From positions 1 to 44,466 of the forward strand of contig CAYLQY010000019.1 of assembly GCA_964386325.1 (NCBI GenBank): a stretch of DNA of 44,466 nt, in the 5' to 3' direction. Below the pieces are notes generated by a model that saw only the letters and a program-made list of their open reading frames with translations, was not told where the DNA came from and did not search any database. Positions 7,926-16,518 of this stretch are shown here, one piece after another; within the stretch, counting starts at the first letter, position 1; every line of letters starts with the position of its first letter. The position numbers and the translations under genes were made by a program. This stretch comes from Anaerorhabdus sp964386325. GTDB lineage: Bacteria; Bacillota_I; Bacilli_A; Erysipelotrichales; Erysipelotrichaceae.

Positions 7926-8633
7926 TTATTGTTTGTGAGCAGTAATTATTGTATAGCTAGAAGCATTAATCGTAATAAAATAATCATCTTTGTATACATA
8001 CCAATTTTTACCTATTGATTCAATTTTTGAAGCACTTTGTACAACCGTCTTACACCAAGTTACTACATCACTTACTTGTAAATTTAAATTTTTCCTAATT
8101 CTTTGTACTCCCAACTCTGTAGTCTGTATTTTATCAATATTTTCAAGTAGCATTTCACATTTTCTTGATGAATGTCTTTTTTTCTTCATCTCAACCCATT
8201 TATACAATGCTCTAGCGGTAGGTGGAAATATTTCACTAGGGAGTGAATCAAAGCTAAAAAAATCTAAATCTTCTACCTCTGACTCTTGCATCATTAATTG
8301 TCCCGTATAGTCTTTGCATATGAATACAATGTCAACATTGGATACTTCATCACCATTTGGATAGGTATAATGTGTATCACTGCCTGAAAATATGCCAAAT
8401 AATTCAATCGTATGCGCAATTAGTCCAGTTTCTTCAAATAACTCACGCTTAGCTGCTTCTTCGACAACTTCATCGAGTTCAACCGATCCACCAGCATACC
8501 CCCAACAATGATTATCTCTACGTTTTTGAAGTAGTATTCTTCCTTTACTATCTTCAACGATTACACTAGCTCCAACTTGAAGTAATGGTCGATGACCAAC
8601 AACTTTACGTAAATCCATGATATAGTTTGCCAT
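7926..8633 (-). CDS. NUDIX hydrolase fused to a DUF3781-like C-terminal domain
   Basis: This 235-aa protein has two parts. Residues 1-150 form a NUDIX domain with the full Nudix box starting GGSVELDEVVEEAAKRE and ending LFEETGL, so it should hydrolyse a nucleoside-diphosphate-linked compound. Residues about 160-235 resemble the DUF3781 family: a TTELGVQRI segment, VVTWCK, GKNWYVY, and a final SYTIITAHK. DUF3781 is usually known as a small stand-alone protein, so the fusion is notable; the assignment is from memory of the family pattern. The start is preceded by AAGGTGATAAG. It lies 11 bases downstream of the Imm5-like gene and is probably cotranscribed with it. Confidence 0.85.
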   Translation of the reverse strand: MANYIMDLRKVVGHRPLLQVGASVIVEDSKGRILLQKRRDNHCWGYAGGSVELDEVVEEAAKRELFEETGLIAHTIELFGIFSGSDTHYTYPNGDEVSNVDIVFICKDYTGQLMMQESEVEDLDFFSFDSLPSEIFPPTARALYKWVEMKKKRHSSRKCEMLLENIDKIQTTELGVQRIRKNLNLQVSDVVTWCKTVVQSASKIESIGKNWYVYKDDYFITINASSYTIITAHKQ

Positions 8634-8644
8634 CTTATCACCTT

Positions 8645-9226
8645 CTAAACACTTTTCTTTTTCATTGCGAGTATCTTCTCTTTATTGGGTTCATTTTTCA
8701 TTAAAAAATCTGCCCATTTGATATCAATTTCATCTATTTTTTCTTTACATTCATTGATTTTTTTCTTATAAAACTCAATTTTCTCTAGAACTTTACTTTG
8801 ATAATTTCCTTGATTACTAAATACAATGGCAGACAGTTCATAAATCGGTAAACCAATTGCATGCGTTTCTACATGAATTGTTGACAAACCTTGACCTATT
8901 GCATGATAAAGCGCAATATCACTTTTGTCATTAATTTCCTTACATATGGCATGACATTCTAGGATTGCTCTTTTAGCAACCGGCATTTTAACTTCACCCT
9001 TTGCCCATCGTTGACAAATTTCAAACGCATCCTGAGCTCTAAATTCTTCTGGGTATTTCTTTTCTAAGGTCGCTAATGGTATTTGTACACATTCAAAAGC
9101 CCATAACACTAATGCGCGATGGGTCTGTTCTTGAATAAGAAAAATTAATTCCTGTAAACATGCACTATCTCTAGAAAATAAGATTGCATTTTTTCTTTTT
9201 AATTTTTCTTCAACTTCTTTGAACAT
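8645..9226 (-). CDS. Imm5-like (polymorphic-toxin immunity family) protein
   Basis: This 193-aa soluble protein is mostly alpha-helical by composition. It resembles the Imm5 family of predicted immunity proteins: a LVLWAFECVQIPL stretch, a YPEEFRAQDAFEICQRWAKG segment, a helix with AILECHAICKEI, and an IGQGLSTIHVETHAIGL segment. Imm5-type proteins occur near polymorphic toxins but also as orphans. No toxin gene is visible here, so the immunity role is not supported by context. The C-terminal 40 residues are charged and Lys-rich. An AGAGGT ribosome site precedes the start. The family call is by pattern recognition. Confidence 0.6.
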   Translation of the reverse strand: MFKEVEEKLKRKNAILFSRDSACLQELIFLIQEQTHRALVLWAFECVQIPLATLEKKYPEEFRAQDAFEICQRWAKGEVKMPVAKRAILECHAICKEINDKSDIALYHAIGQGLSTIHVETHAIGLPIYELSAIVFSNQGNYQSKVLEKIEFYKKKINECKEKIDEIDIKWADFLMKNEPNKEKILAMKKKSV

Positions 9227-9274
9227 TATTGATTACCTCTATATCTAAAGATATTTATCATTAATCTTTTTTCT

Positions 9275-10567
9275 CTAAAAATCAGTAGAATCAATTACAA
9301 ATTTCTTCTCAAACTCATCAATGGGCATAGGTTTATAAAAATAATACCCTTGAATATAATCACAACCAATTTCAGTTAAATATTCAACATACTCTTTATT
9401 TTCAATTCCTTCAGCAACAACCTTCATCCCTAAATTATGGGCAATATCAATAATCCCTTGAATTACACGTCGTTCTTTTTCATTACTAAAGTCTTGGAAC
9501 AATGAGCGATCAATCTTTAACTCTGATAACTGTACATTAATTAGAATATCAAAAGATGAGAAACCACTTCCAAAGTCATCTAAAGCACAACTAAAACCAA
9601 AATCATAGATTTCATCAACTAATGGCTTTAACTTGTCCAAATCACTCAAAACAATACTTTCTAATAATTCAATACGAATTAGTTTAGAAGAAATTTGATA
9701 CTGATTAAAAGTTTCTTTATATTCAGGCATAAAATACTGACCATTATAATAAGCTTTAGATAGGTTGAAACTAATGGTAAATTCTTTATTATATTCTTTT
9801 ATCCAACGTTCTATATAAGAACAAGCTTGATTAAACAAATATCGATCAACATCACGAATGGCTCCATTATCTTCTAAGCTTGGCAAAAACTCTGTGATAG
9901 GTATCATTCCTTTTTTCGGATCTATCCAACGAACTAATGCTTCTGCACCAGATACATTTCCTGTAGCTAGTTCAACTTTAGGTTGTAAATAAAGCTTAAA
10001 ATCACCATTCGCTAATGCGTGATCAACTTGCTCTTGAAATTTAGAGTATTCTTCTTTTTGATCAACATATGAAACATAATACATTTCATAATTACTTTCA
10101 GGATATAACTGGTGAATGCTTCTTGTACGACACAAATCTGCAAAATACCGAGCCGTATAGTAATCGATTCCATCTTTTATCATAGGATAGAATCCCATAC
10201 CGATGTAGAGTTTCTTTCCTAATTTGTCTTCTATAATATCTCTAACTGCAAAATGAAAAGCTTGTGCACGCGGATGCAAAGCCTCTTCTGATGGTTCACA
10301 TTTGATTAACAAATTAAAATAGTGGCTATGTATACGAACTATAAATTCATCCTCAGTTAGAAGTTGTTTTAAAACCTCAAATACATTTTGGATTACTTTT
10401 TCACTTTCATCGTTTCCAATTTTATGACTGATTGCTTCATAGTTTTTAAGCATTAAACTGACTAAACAATAGCCACTTTCTTTGGATTCAACAACACGAT
10501 CATATTGTGACTTAATCCATAACTCATTTGGGGACTCAATACACCCATAAAGATTGTTCAAACTCAT
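9275..10567 (-). CDS. EAL-domain c-di-GMP phosphodiesterase with degenerate GGDEF domain
   Basis: This 430-aa cytoplasmic protein has a degenerate GGDEF domain (residues about 20-170; HSHYF occupies the active-site loop) followed by a complete EAL domain (about 185-430). Catalytic motifs are present: AEALVRW, SFNLS, LLESI, DDFGSG, LKIDR, AEGIEN and QGYYF. It should cleave c-di-GMP to pGpG, with the GGDEF part regulatory. I chose the start at 10567 because GAAGAGG lies nine bases upstream; an in-frame ATG at 10594 adds nine residues without a good ribosome site. It has its own upstream region carrying an 18-bp palindrome, and no TM segments. Confidence 0.92.
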   Translation of the reverse strand: MSLNNLYGCIESPNELWIKSQYDRVVESKESGYCLVSLMLKNYEAISHKIGNDESEKVIQNVFEVLKQLLTEDEFIVRIHSHYFNLLIKCEPSEEALHPRAQAFHFAVRDIIEDKLGKKLYIGMGFYPMIKDGIDYYTARYFADLCRTRSIHQLYPESNYEMYYVSYVDQKEEYSKFQEQVDHALANGDFKLYLQPKVELATGNVSGAEALVRWIDPKKGMIPITEFLPSLEDNGAIRDVDRYLFNQACSYIERWIKEYNKEFTISFNLSKAYYNGQYFMPEYKETFNQYQISSKLIRIELLESIVLSDLDKLKPLVDEIYDFGFSCALDDFGSGFSSFDILINVQLSELKIDRSLFQDFSNEKERRVIQGIIDIAHNLGMKVVAEGIENKEYVEYLTEIGCDYIQGYYFYKPMPIDEFEKKFVIDSTDF

Positions 10568-10904
10568 TACACAAACCTCTTCTATAATTGTCACTAGTTT
10601 TAAAGCAGGTATAATTTATCCATTTATAAAATGATACCACTTTAAAATTTTAAAGTCACTAAGTAATTATGGACTTTAGCGCAAAATATAATGTAAATTC
10701 AATAATTAAACAATCATTAACTCCTGATGTAATATTTCAAAACTAGTAAAAACATTTTTCATGCAATTTGAATTTATCTTCTTTTATTATATACGATGAC
10801 TGTAATTAACGAAACAAAGACAATTACAGTATTCACATAAATTATTTCTTATAAAACTATACTTTTTTTACTGCAATTTTCTAATTTAATATACCTACAA
10901 CTAT
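10568..10904. other. Intergenic region upstream of the EAL gene
   Basis: No gene is visible in these 337 bases. The region contains a perfect 18-bp palindrome (10639-10656) and a further inverted ACTTTA copy nearby at about 10672-10678, upstream of the EAL gene. The half towards 10905 is AT-rich and unremarkable; no strong terminator was seen for the operon ending at 10905. Confidence 0.6.
10639..10656. promoter_or_regulatory. Palindromic operator candidate for the EAL gene
   Basis: The sequence ACTTTAAAATTTTAAAGT is a perfect 18-bp palindrome about 70 bases upstream of the EAL start. An inverted GACTTTA copy follows about 20 bases further upstream. It looks like a repressor or dimer binding site; no regulator is identified. 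Confidence 0.4.
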
Positions 10905-11222
10905 TTATCGTATGAAATATCCTAATAATGCTATAACAGTCCCTAAAACAACAGATGTTATTGTCATTGGTATAATCGATTTTTTATCATCTTTCGCAAC
11001 GATAACAATAACAGGAATAGCTAATAGTAGCGACACCAATCCACCCTTCAACCACCATACCATTCCAAATAAATCGATATTGAAGATTATAAATGGACAA
11101 ATCAAATAGTGAATAAACGCTGAACCAATTGAATATTTATCTAACTTCATTTTAATCATGGGTAAAATATCTAACGTACCTACACCAATACCAATCAATA
11201 ATGTCACAAAAAAATCATTCAT
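10905..11222 (-). CDS. Small membrane protein in ECF sigma operon
   Basis: This 105-aa hydrophobic protein has three to four predicted membrane helices, beginning with LLIGIGVGTLDILPMI and ending with VVLGTVIALLGYFIR, with a basic loop KDDKKS between helices. I do not recognise a characterised family. It is the last gene of a three-gene unit: its start at 11222 overlaps the end of the Cys-rich gene (stop at 11215) by eight bases. Its position after an ECF sigma factor suggests it belongs to the same envelope-related response, which is inference. Confidence 0.8.
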   Translation of the reverse strand: MNDFFVTLLIGIGVGTLDILPMIKMKLDKYSIGSAFIHYLICPFIIFNIDLFGMVWWLKGGLVSLLLAIPVIVIVAKDDKKSIIPMTITSVVLGTVIALLGYFIR

Positions 11223-11580
11223 CTTTACTTCCCCCTCTATATTTTATATTACATTCAACACATGTAATTTCATAAAAATAAGTTTCTAGTTTTTTATTAT
11301 TTATCGTCAATAATGGCGATTTATCATTTGGACAACAAAGTCTGTTTTTCACAACTTGAAGACTATTTTTTGAAATTTTAGGTTCTTGATTATTTTCGAA
11401 AAAAAGTTCTAAACTTCCAGTACCACCACAATTGCATTTGAATTCAAAATAAAATCGACTATATGTCACATAGCACAAATATCCTATGTTTTCTCCACAA
11501 TGTTCACAATAAATCCAGCCACCATATCCATTCGCAAGCCGGATGTTTTCGACTTGCTTTCCTAATAGTACTCTTGTCAT
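11215..11580 (-). CDS. Cys-rich, zinc-ribbon-like protein in ECF sigma operon
   Basis: This 121-aa soluble protein has several cysteine pairs: YCEHCG at about residue 24, KCNCGG at about 48, CC at about 87, and CVEC near the C-terminus. This spacing suggests two zinc ribbons or metal-binding knuckles. No enzymatic motif is visible. It begins two bases after the sigma factor stop and overlaps the membrane protein gene downstream, so the three are cotranscribed. It could be a redox- or metal-sensing regulator of the sigma factor, since the sigma C-terminus also has a Cys cluster; this is inference. Confidence 0.8.
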   Translation of the reverse strand: MTRVLLGKQVENIRLANGYGGWIYCEHCGENIGYLCYVTYSRFYFEFKCNCGGTGSLELFFENNQEPKISKNSLQVVKNRLCCPNDKSPLLTINNKKLETYFYEITCVECNIKYRGGSKDE

Positions 11581-11582
11581 TA

Positions 11583-12422
11583 TTACTCACCCTTAACAAC
11601 TTTCATCTCATTAGATAATAGTAATTTTTCTAAAAATATTTTGACATCCAGTGGTGACTTGTATTTAGGAAGTTCTGAGAATACATCAGAAATTCTATCC
11701 ATTTCATCCATGGCTTCTATAAAACGATAATAGTCTTCTTCTTTTATTTTTTCTAAATGACTATATTCTAAGTTTTTAGGTTGAAGACGGTGTGTTTTTA
11801 TAGCATAACCAACACGTTTTTTACAATTACATTTTCCTGTACCAGAAAGTCCACAATATTCACTCAAAAAATCAGCTACCTTTTTACGAATACGTGATAG
11901 ACGCTGACGATAAGCTTCTGCTGAAATTCCTAGAATCTCACCACAGATTTTGCTATCTGCTTTAAACATTAATCCTAAAACATAAATACATCGACTTTCT
12001 GGATCTAAGCACTGAAGCATGACATTTGTACATGAAAGCTTTAGTTCCTCCGCTAGATTATCACACTCCTCGCCTTGATATAAATCTTCAGTATTTGGTA
12101 TAAAACCAGCATTTATATCTTCTGCATAATACTCGAAACTTAGATGTTGCATAGAAAACATAGATTTTTTATAATTAATTAAATAATTGGTCGCAATACG
12201 ATAAACCCATGTTGAAAATGAACTTTCCTTACGAAAAGTAGAAAGTTTAGTTATTATCTTAATCATAATTTCCTGTACTGCATCATCAGCATCATGAGGA
12301 CTTCCAAGCATACGCAAAGACAAATTATATGTCATGTCTTGAACACTCATCAGTAACTTCTCTAAAGCCTCCTTATCACCTTCTACCGCCTTATCTACAA
12401 GTTCAAATGTTTCATTTTGCAT
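11583..12422 (-). CDS. ECF-type RNA polymerase sigma factor with Cys-containing C-terminal extension
   Basis: This 279-aa protein has sigma region 2 (residues about 5-80, including DADDAVQEIMIKI and FSTWVYRIATNYLINYKK) and region 4 (about 125-180, CIYVLGLMFKADSKICGEIL then a helix-turn-helix ending RLSRIRKK). About 95 further residues follow, starting with CGLSGTGKCNCKKRVGYAI. Typical ECF factors end after region 4, so the extension is extra and may sense redox state or metal. I chose the start at 12422 because AAGGAGG lies seven bases upstream; the frame reaches 12464. No anti-sigma factor with a ZAS motif is adjacent; the Cys-rich protein and membrane protein downstream may fill that role. 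Confidence 0.9.
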   Translation of the reverse strand: MQNETFELVDKAVEGDKEALEKLLMSVQDMTYNLSLRMLGSPHDADDAVQEIMIKIITKLSTFRKESSFSTWVYRIATNYLINYKKSMFSMQHLSFEYYAEDINAGFIPNTEDLYQGEECDNLAEELKLSCTNVMLQCLDPESRCIYVLGLMFKADSKICGEILGISAEAYRQRLSRIRKKVADFLSEYCGLSGTGKCNCKKRVGYAIKTHRLQPKNLEYSHLEKIKEEDYYRFIEAMDEMDRISDVFSELPKYKSPLDVKIFLEKLLLSNEMKVVKGE

Positions 12423-12553
12423 AAAATTGCCTCCTTTTTCTTTGTTATTCACTTTATTAGACAATCCATCTGTTTGATTGTGACAAAAAAAGTGAATTTT
12501 TTATTTCTTCTAATAATATTATTATAAATTACTACTTTTACAATACATCAAAA

Positions 12554-12576
12554 AAGGTCTCTATCCAAGAGACCTT
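12554..12576 (-). terminator. Terminator after the importer/hydrolase operon
   Basis: AAGGTCTC (12554-12561) and GAGACCTT (12569-12576) form an 8-bp stem with a 7-base loop. On the minus strand a T-run follows. It lies just after the alpha/beta-hydrolase stop. Confidence 0.85.
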
Positions 12577-12580
12577 ACTA

Positions 12581-13522
12581 TCATAAATTAGTCTTAAAAA
12601 ATGCTTCTAATTTATCAAAAGGAATTCTATCAACTCGATCATATAAATCAATATGTTCGGCATCAGTTACCACAAAAATTTCTTTCTCTTTTGCAGCTTT
12701 TTCATATGCCAGTTCACTGAAATGCTTTGAATGTGCTCGATCCCCAACGATAAATAAAATTGGGCGTGGAGCAATCTCTTCAATATAATCTAGTAGTCTA
12801 AAATTCATCATTGATAAATTCGATGTCGTTGTGAATCCGCCACGGGCATTTGGATGATGACCACGTTTTGTCGCGTAGAATCGCAACCATTCAGCTGCGG
12901 GTTCTGGAACATCATTAGGTACTTCATTAAAAGGAACCTCTGGGAAATTTGGAATATATTCTGGTGTACCTTCTTCCGCATCTTTCCATCGTTGTTGTGC
13001 TAGTTGTTTTTTTATCTCTTCTATTTCTTCTTTACTCTTTTTAAAACGACTAGCTATAGTCATGTCATACATACTTGCTGTTGCAATCGCTTTAATACGA
13101 GTGTCACATTGAGCAGCACTAAGAGCAAATCCCCCTGATCCGCATATACCAATCACACCTATTTTATCTCTATCTACAAAATCCAATAATCCTAGATAGT
13201 CGACCCCTGCACTAAAATTCTCTGTAAATATATCTGGTGAAGAAACATGTCTAGGTTCTCCATCAGATGTTCCCATGAATGCTTGATCAAATGTCAACAC
13301 TACAAACCCACGTTGTGCCAACTCATTAGCGTATACACATGGACCTTGTTCTTTTACCCCTCCATAAGGTGCCCCAACAATTAGTGCTGGATATTTTTTT
13401 GTATTCTCTTTTTCTCTTGATGTATACAAATCACCTGAAATTGTTAACCCATATCTATTTTTATATCTTACATGTTGTCTAGAAACATTGTTACTTAATG
13501 GTGCTATATAATAATTATCCAT
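12581..13522 (-). CDS. Alpha/beta hydrolase (dienelactone-hydrolase-like)
   Basis: This 313-aa cytoplasmic hydrolase has the oxyanion-side segment PALIVGAPYGGVKEQ, a nucleophile elbow GVIGICGSGGFAL, a late acid segment LFIVGDRAHS, and the catalytic His in DAEHIDLYD. The elbow reads C-G-S-G-G, a variant of GxSxG, so either the Ser is the nucleophile or the preceding Cys participates as in dienelactone hydrolases. The substrate is unknown. It is the last gene of the operon with an amino-acid ABC importer and ends at a strong terminator, so it may act on an imported compound. Confidence 0.85.
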   Translation of the reverse strand: MDNYYIAPLSNNVSRQHVRYKNRYGLTISGDLYTSREKENTKKYPALIVGAPYGGVKEQGPCVYANELAQRGFVVLTFDQAFMGTSDGEPRHVSSPDIFTENFSAGVDYLGLLDFVDRDKIGVIGICGSGGFALSAAQCDTRIKAIATASMYDMTIASRFKKSKEEIEEIKKQLAQQRWKDAEEGTPEYIPNFPEVPFNEVPNDVPEPAAEWLRFYATKRGHHPNARGGFTTTSNLSMMNFRLLDYIEEIAPRPILFIVGDRAHSKHFSELAYEKAAKEKEIFVVTDAEHIDLYDRVDRIPFDKLEAFFKTNL

Positions 13523-13534
13523 TTTTCTCTCCTA

Positions 13535-14038
13535 TCACTTATAAAATGTAATCACTGCGTTTCCTTTACCTAACGTTTCTTTTAATTCTTCGGTATTTTC
13601 TATAAAACCTAATGAAGTATAACTAAATGATGTATTAAATGTTTCATAGAATAAAACTAAACAATCAGACCCAAATAACATTAAATCACCTTTATTAATT
13701 TTCTTAGGTGTAACAGATTCTGTTGTTAGTCCTTCATCAAGATAATAATATTTCTCATTACCATTCATATCATTCATGTTAATTGTCAACGGTAACATCT
13801 TTAAAAACTCTTTTGATGCAGTATTGTTATAGAGTATCGCATTAAATACTTCACCATTAATTTCTACTGTTATCTCCAACTTCATATTATCAGTCACTCC
13901 TTCTTTATCATTCATTAAAGTTGGTGGACTTTGATGTGTTATTTCGTTTTCAACTCCTTTTTGCTTCCAAAACTCATATTGACAGCCAACTATTAATATA
14001 ATTAATAAAACTGCGATTCCTACCTGTTTCATTTTCAT
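13535..14038 (-). CDS. Cyclophilin-like-fold lipoprotein
   Basis: This 167-aa protein has a lipoprotein signal (lipobox LIVGC near residue 19) and a C-terminal domain of about 115 residues typical of the cyclophilin-like bacterial family. Visible segments are VFNAILYNNTASKEFL, LPLTINMNDMNGNEKYY, GDLMLFGSDCLVLFYE, and a final NAVITFYK. This family has the beta-barrel of cyclophilins but usually not the prolyl-isomerase active site. Many homologs lack the lipid anchor and are fused to or encoded near flavodoxins. Here it lies between the importer ATPase and a hydrolase, so it may act on the same extracytoplasmic ligand. Confidence 0.82.
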   Translation of the reverse strand: MKMKQVGIAVLLIILIVGCQYEFWKQKGVENEITHQSPPTLMNDKEGVTDNMKLEITVEINGEVFNAILYNNTASKEFLKMLPLTINMNDMNGNEKYYYLDEGLTTESVTPKKINKGDLMLFGSDCLVLFYETFNTSFSYTSLGFIENTEELKETLGKGNAVITFYK

Positions 14039-14041
14039 TAT

Positions 14042-14788
14042 CTACACCACCAAATCACGATCAAACATTTTCAAAAATTTTTTGGTTCTTGCTTGTTGTG
14101 GTGAGTTGAAAATAAATTTTGGTGTTCCTTCTTCGACAATTTTACCTTGATCCATGAAGATTATTCTATTACTGACATTTTTTGCGAAATTTAATTCATG
14201 CGTCACTATAATCATCGTCATCCCTTCCTTTGCAAGTTGTCGAATAACAAGCAAAACTTCTTCAATAAGTTCTGGGTCAAGTGCCGAGGTTGGTTCATCA
14301 AAAAGAATAACTTCTGGTTTAGTTACAAATGCCCGTGCTATTGCAACACGCTGTTGTTGTCCACCAGATAGTTGGTGCGGGTAGTATTCATAACGATCAG
14401 CTAACCCTACCTTATCCAAAGCTTGTTTAGCTAGTGCAATTGCAATTTCTTTATTCATTTTTCTGACAACGATTAATCCTTCAGTGACATTTTCAAGTGC
14501 AGTTTTATTACGAAATAAATTATAGCCTTGAAATACAAAAGCTGTTCTCTTGCGAATAGACATCGCTTCCTTACGATTCACGTTGTTCATTTCATAGTTA
14601 ACACCATCAAAACTCATTTGACCATCATCTGCCTTACAGAGATAATTCATACACCTTAATAATGTTGTTTTTCCAGAACCACTTGGTCCTAAAATACTTA
14701 TCACATCGCCTTTATTCACTTTTATATTTATGTCTTTCAATATTTCATTATCACCAAAAGACTTTCTTAACTTCTTAATTTCTATCAT
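14042..14788 (-). CDS. Polar amino-acid ABC transporter, ATP-binding protein
   Basis: This 248-aa ATPase energises the importer encoded with it. It has Walker A GPSGSGKTTL (about residues 33-42), the Q-loop in FVFQGYNLF, the ABC signature LSGGQQQRVAI, Walker B VILFDEPTSALD, and the H-loop IIVTHE. Overall similarity is to the glutamine/cystine GlnQ/TcyC group. It lies seven bases after the permease gene and is followed within four bases by the cyclophilin-like gene. The substrate is not determined by this subunit. Confidence 0.93.
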   Translation of the reverse strand: MIEIKKLRKSFGDNEILKDINIKVNKGDVISILGPSGSGKTTLLRCMNYLCKADDGQMSFDGVNYEMNNVNRKEAMSIRKRTAFVFQGYNLFRNKTALENVTEGLIVVRKMNKEIAIALAKQALDKVGLADRYEYYPHQLSGGQQQRVAIARAFVTKPEVILFDEPTSALDPELIEEVLLVIRQLAKEGMTMIIVTHELNFAKNVSNRIIFMDQGKIVEEGTPKFIFNSPQQARTKKFLKMFDRDLVV

Positions 14789-14795
14789 TATTCAC

Positions 14796-15458
14796 CTAGT
14801 ATTCTAATTTAAATTTATTTTCTAAAGTATGTTGTAGTTTGGATAGAATCGTACAAAGTAGTAAATATATTAATCCTACTTCGCAATAAAGAGCAAAAGG
14901 TTCATAGGTTCTTGCGATAATACGTTGTGTAGCCATTAACATCTCCAAAATTGTGATATTAGATGCCAGTGAAGTATCTTTAACCAAACTAATTAATGAA
15001 TTACTTAAAGGTGGAAATGCCGCTCTCAATGCTTGCGGTAATACAATACGAAATAATATTTGAATATAACTCATACCTACACAATACCCAGCTTCAAATT
15101 GACCCTTTGGTATTGCTTCTATCGATGCTCTAATTGTCTCCGAATCATAGGCACCAATACTTAATGAAAAAACAATGAGCGCTGCTGGAAAAGGTTCTAA
15201 TAAAATACCCAAACTTGGCAATCCATAAAAAATAACATAGAGTTGTACTAATAAAGGTGTTCCTCTAATAATCCAAACATACCCTCTCACAATTTGCTTA
15301 AGTACTTTTATATTTGACACTTGGATGATTGCGACAACAAGCGCAATAAATAAACCAATACCAAACGATAATATTGTAAGTGGAATTGTCATGGTTAATC
15401 CTGGTAGTGCAATTTTCCAAAACGAATCTAATAGTATTTCTAGTATACGATTATCCAT
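14796..15458 (-). CDS. Polar amino-acid ABC transporter, permease
   Basis: This 220-aa membrane protein has about five helices and the cytoplasmic EAA loop contacting the ATPase: EAGYCVGMSYIQILFRIVLP at about residues 138-157. It belongs to the HisM/GlnP type-I importer permeases; a single permease gene implies a homodimer. A typical GTPLLVQLYVIFYGLP segment is present. It sits between the binding protein and ATPase genes, spaced seven bases from each. Confidence 0.93.
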   Translation of the reverse strand: MDNRILEILLDSFWKIALPGLTMTIPLTILSFGIGLFIALVVAIIQVSNIKVLKQIVRGYVWIIRGTPLLVQLYVIFYGLPSLGILLEPFPAALIVFSLSIGAYDSETIRASIEAIPKGQFEAGYCVGMSYIQILFRIVLPQALRAAFPPLSNSLISLVKDTSLASNITILEMLMATQRIIARTYEPFALYCEVGLIYLLLCTILSKLQHTLENKFKLEY

Positions 15459-15465
15459 AATCTAT

Positions 15466-16254
15466 CTATTCACTTACTAAATCTGTGCCGAAGTATTTTA
15501 TTGATAACTCCGTTAATTCTCCTTGGTTAATCATCTCATCAAGAATTTTATTTATTTCTTGATTTAGTGTAATAGTTTCTTGTCCTTTGCGCATAGGAAT
15601 TGACACTAGAGAAGCTTCATCAGTTAATGCTGCAATCTTTAAAGGTGCTTCTGGATGTATCTTCATGTAGTCGTAATAAGTTACTTCAGCATTTAATGTT
15701 GCATCCACTCTTCCTTGTAAAACAAGTTCGATTGTTTGATTCAAATCATCAACACCCGTTGTTGTAGCTCCATAATTTTCCGCAAGTGTAGCATATGTAC
15801 TTGCTAATGTATTTGCAGTTTGTTTCCCATTTAAATCTTCATAGGATTGTATTTCATTATTTTCACTTTCTACAATGATAGCAGTTTTGATGAACGCATA
15901 GGGTTGTGAGAAATCGTATTTTTCTGATCTTTCTTCGGTAACCTCAACACCATTAATAACGATGTCATATCGTCTGGAATCTAGCCCTGCAAATAGACTA
16001 TCCCATTCCGCTTCTACAAATGTTGCTTTAACACCTAGCTTTTCAGCAATTCGTTGACCTAATTCTACATCGTAACCAACTAATTCATTGTTTTCATTAT
16101 GATATGACCATGGTTGCCAAGTCCCTTCAGTAGCAATAATGATTTCATTCTTGTCCTTTATCTGTTGCAATAGATCTGTTTGTTCATTGTTTGCGTTTGT
16201 ACATCCACTAAGTAATAACAAACTTAAACTAATAAGTATCCCAATCTTCTTCAT
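15466..16254 (-). CDS. Amino-acid ABC transporter substrate-binding lipoprotein
   Basis: This 262-aa lipoprotein has a signal peptide with lipobox LLSGC (Cys about residue 18) and a type-3 periplasmic-binding fold. It shows IIIATEGTWQPWSYHNEN at the start of the mature domain, GYDVELGQRIAEKLG, and WDSLFAGLDSRRYDIVINGV. These features match cystine or other polar amino-acid receptors. The exact ligand cannot be fixed from sequence. The start overlaps the end of the small upstream gene by 26 bases, indicating one operon. Confidence 0.92.
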   Translation of the reverse strand: MKKIGILISLSLLLLSGCTNANNEQTDLLQQIKDKNEIIIATEGTWQPWSYHNENNELVGYDVELGQRIAEKLGVKATFVEAEWDSLFAGLDSRRYDIVINGVEVTEERSEKYDFSQPYAFIKTAIIVESENNEIQSYEDLNGKQTANTLASTYATLAENYGATTTGVDDLNQTIELVLQGRVDATLNAEVTYYDYMKIHPEAPLKIAALTDEASLVSIPMRKGQETITLNQEINKILDEMINQGELTELSIKYFGTDLVSE

Positions 16255-16489
16255 TTTTTTCCTCTTTTTCTTTATTTATCTGATACACAAGATAATCCAA
16301 ACAATCGATACATTTTTGACTCTCATGTACTTTATCTAATAACTTCATTCGATGCTTCGAAAGTAATTTTACTTGGTCTTTTGGATTTCCCTTTTCTTTA
16401 CAAATCATAAAAGAATCAATCGTTTCAGAATCACATCCAGCATCTTTAAGGTTCTGTTCTATTGCTTCTTTTAGCTTGTCTTTTGTCAT
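16229..16489 (-). CDS. Small conserved helical protein, first gene of the importer operon
   Basis: This 86-aa protein is charged and helical with four cysteines, including DAGCDSETI, FMICKEKG and the pair CIDCLDYLVYQ. I recall similar small proteins beside LysR regulators in Firmicutes, but no function is known to me. I chose the start at 16489 because AAGGAGGGTGGG lies just upstream; an open frame reaches 16528. It is the promoter-proximal gene and overlaps the binding-protein gene. It may sense the same ligand as the LysR protein; this is inference. Confidence 0.8.
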   Translation of the reverse strand: MTKDKLKEAIEQNLKDAGCDSETIDSFMICKEKGNPKDQVKLLSKHRMKLLDKVHESQKCIDCLDYLVYQINKEKEEKNEEDWDTY

Positions 16490-16518
16490 TCTTCCCACCC
16501 TCCTTGTTGATTGAGGTA

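Noticed and set aside
12461..12481. ACAATC/GATTGT inverted repeat upstream of the ECF sigma gene at 12422
   Set aside because: Only six paired bases in an AT-rich leader; could be chance, so not listed as an operator.
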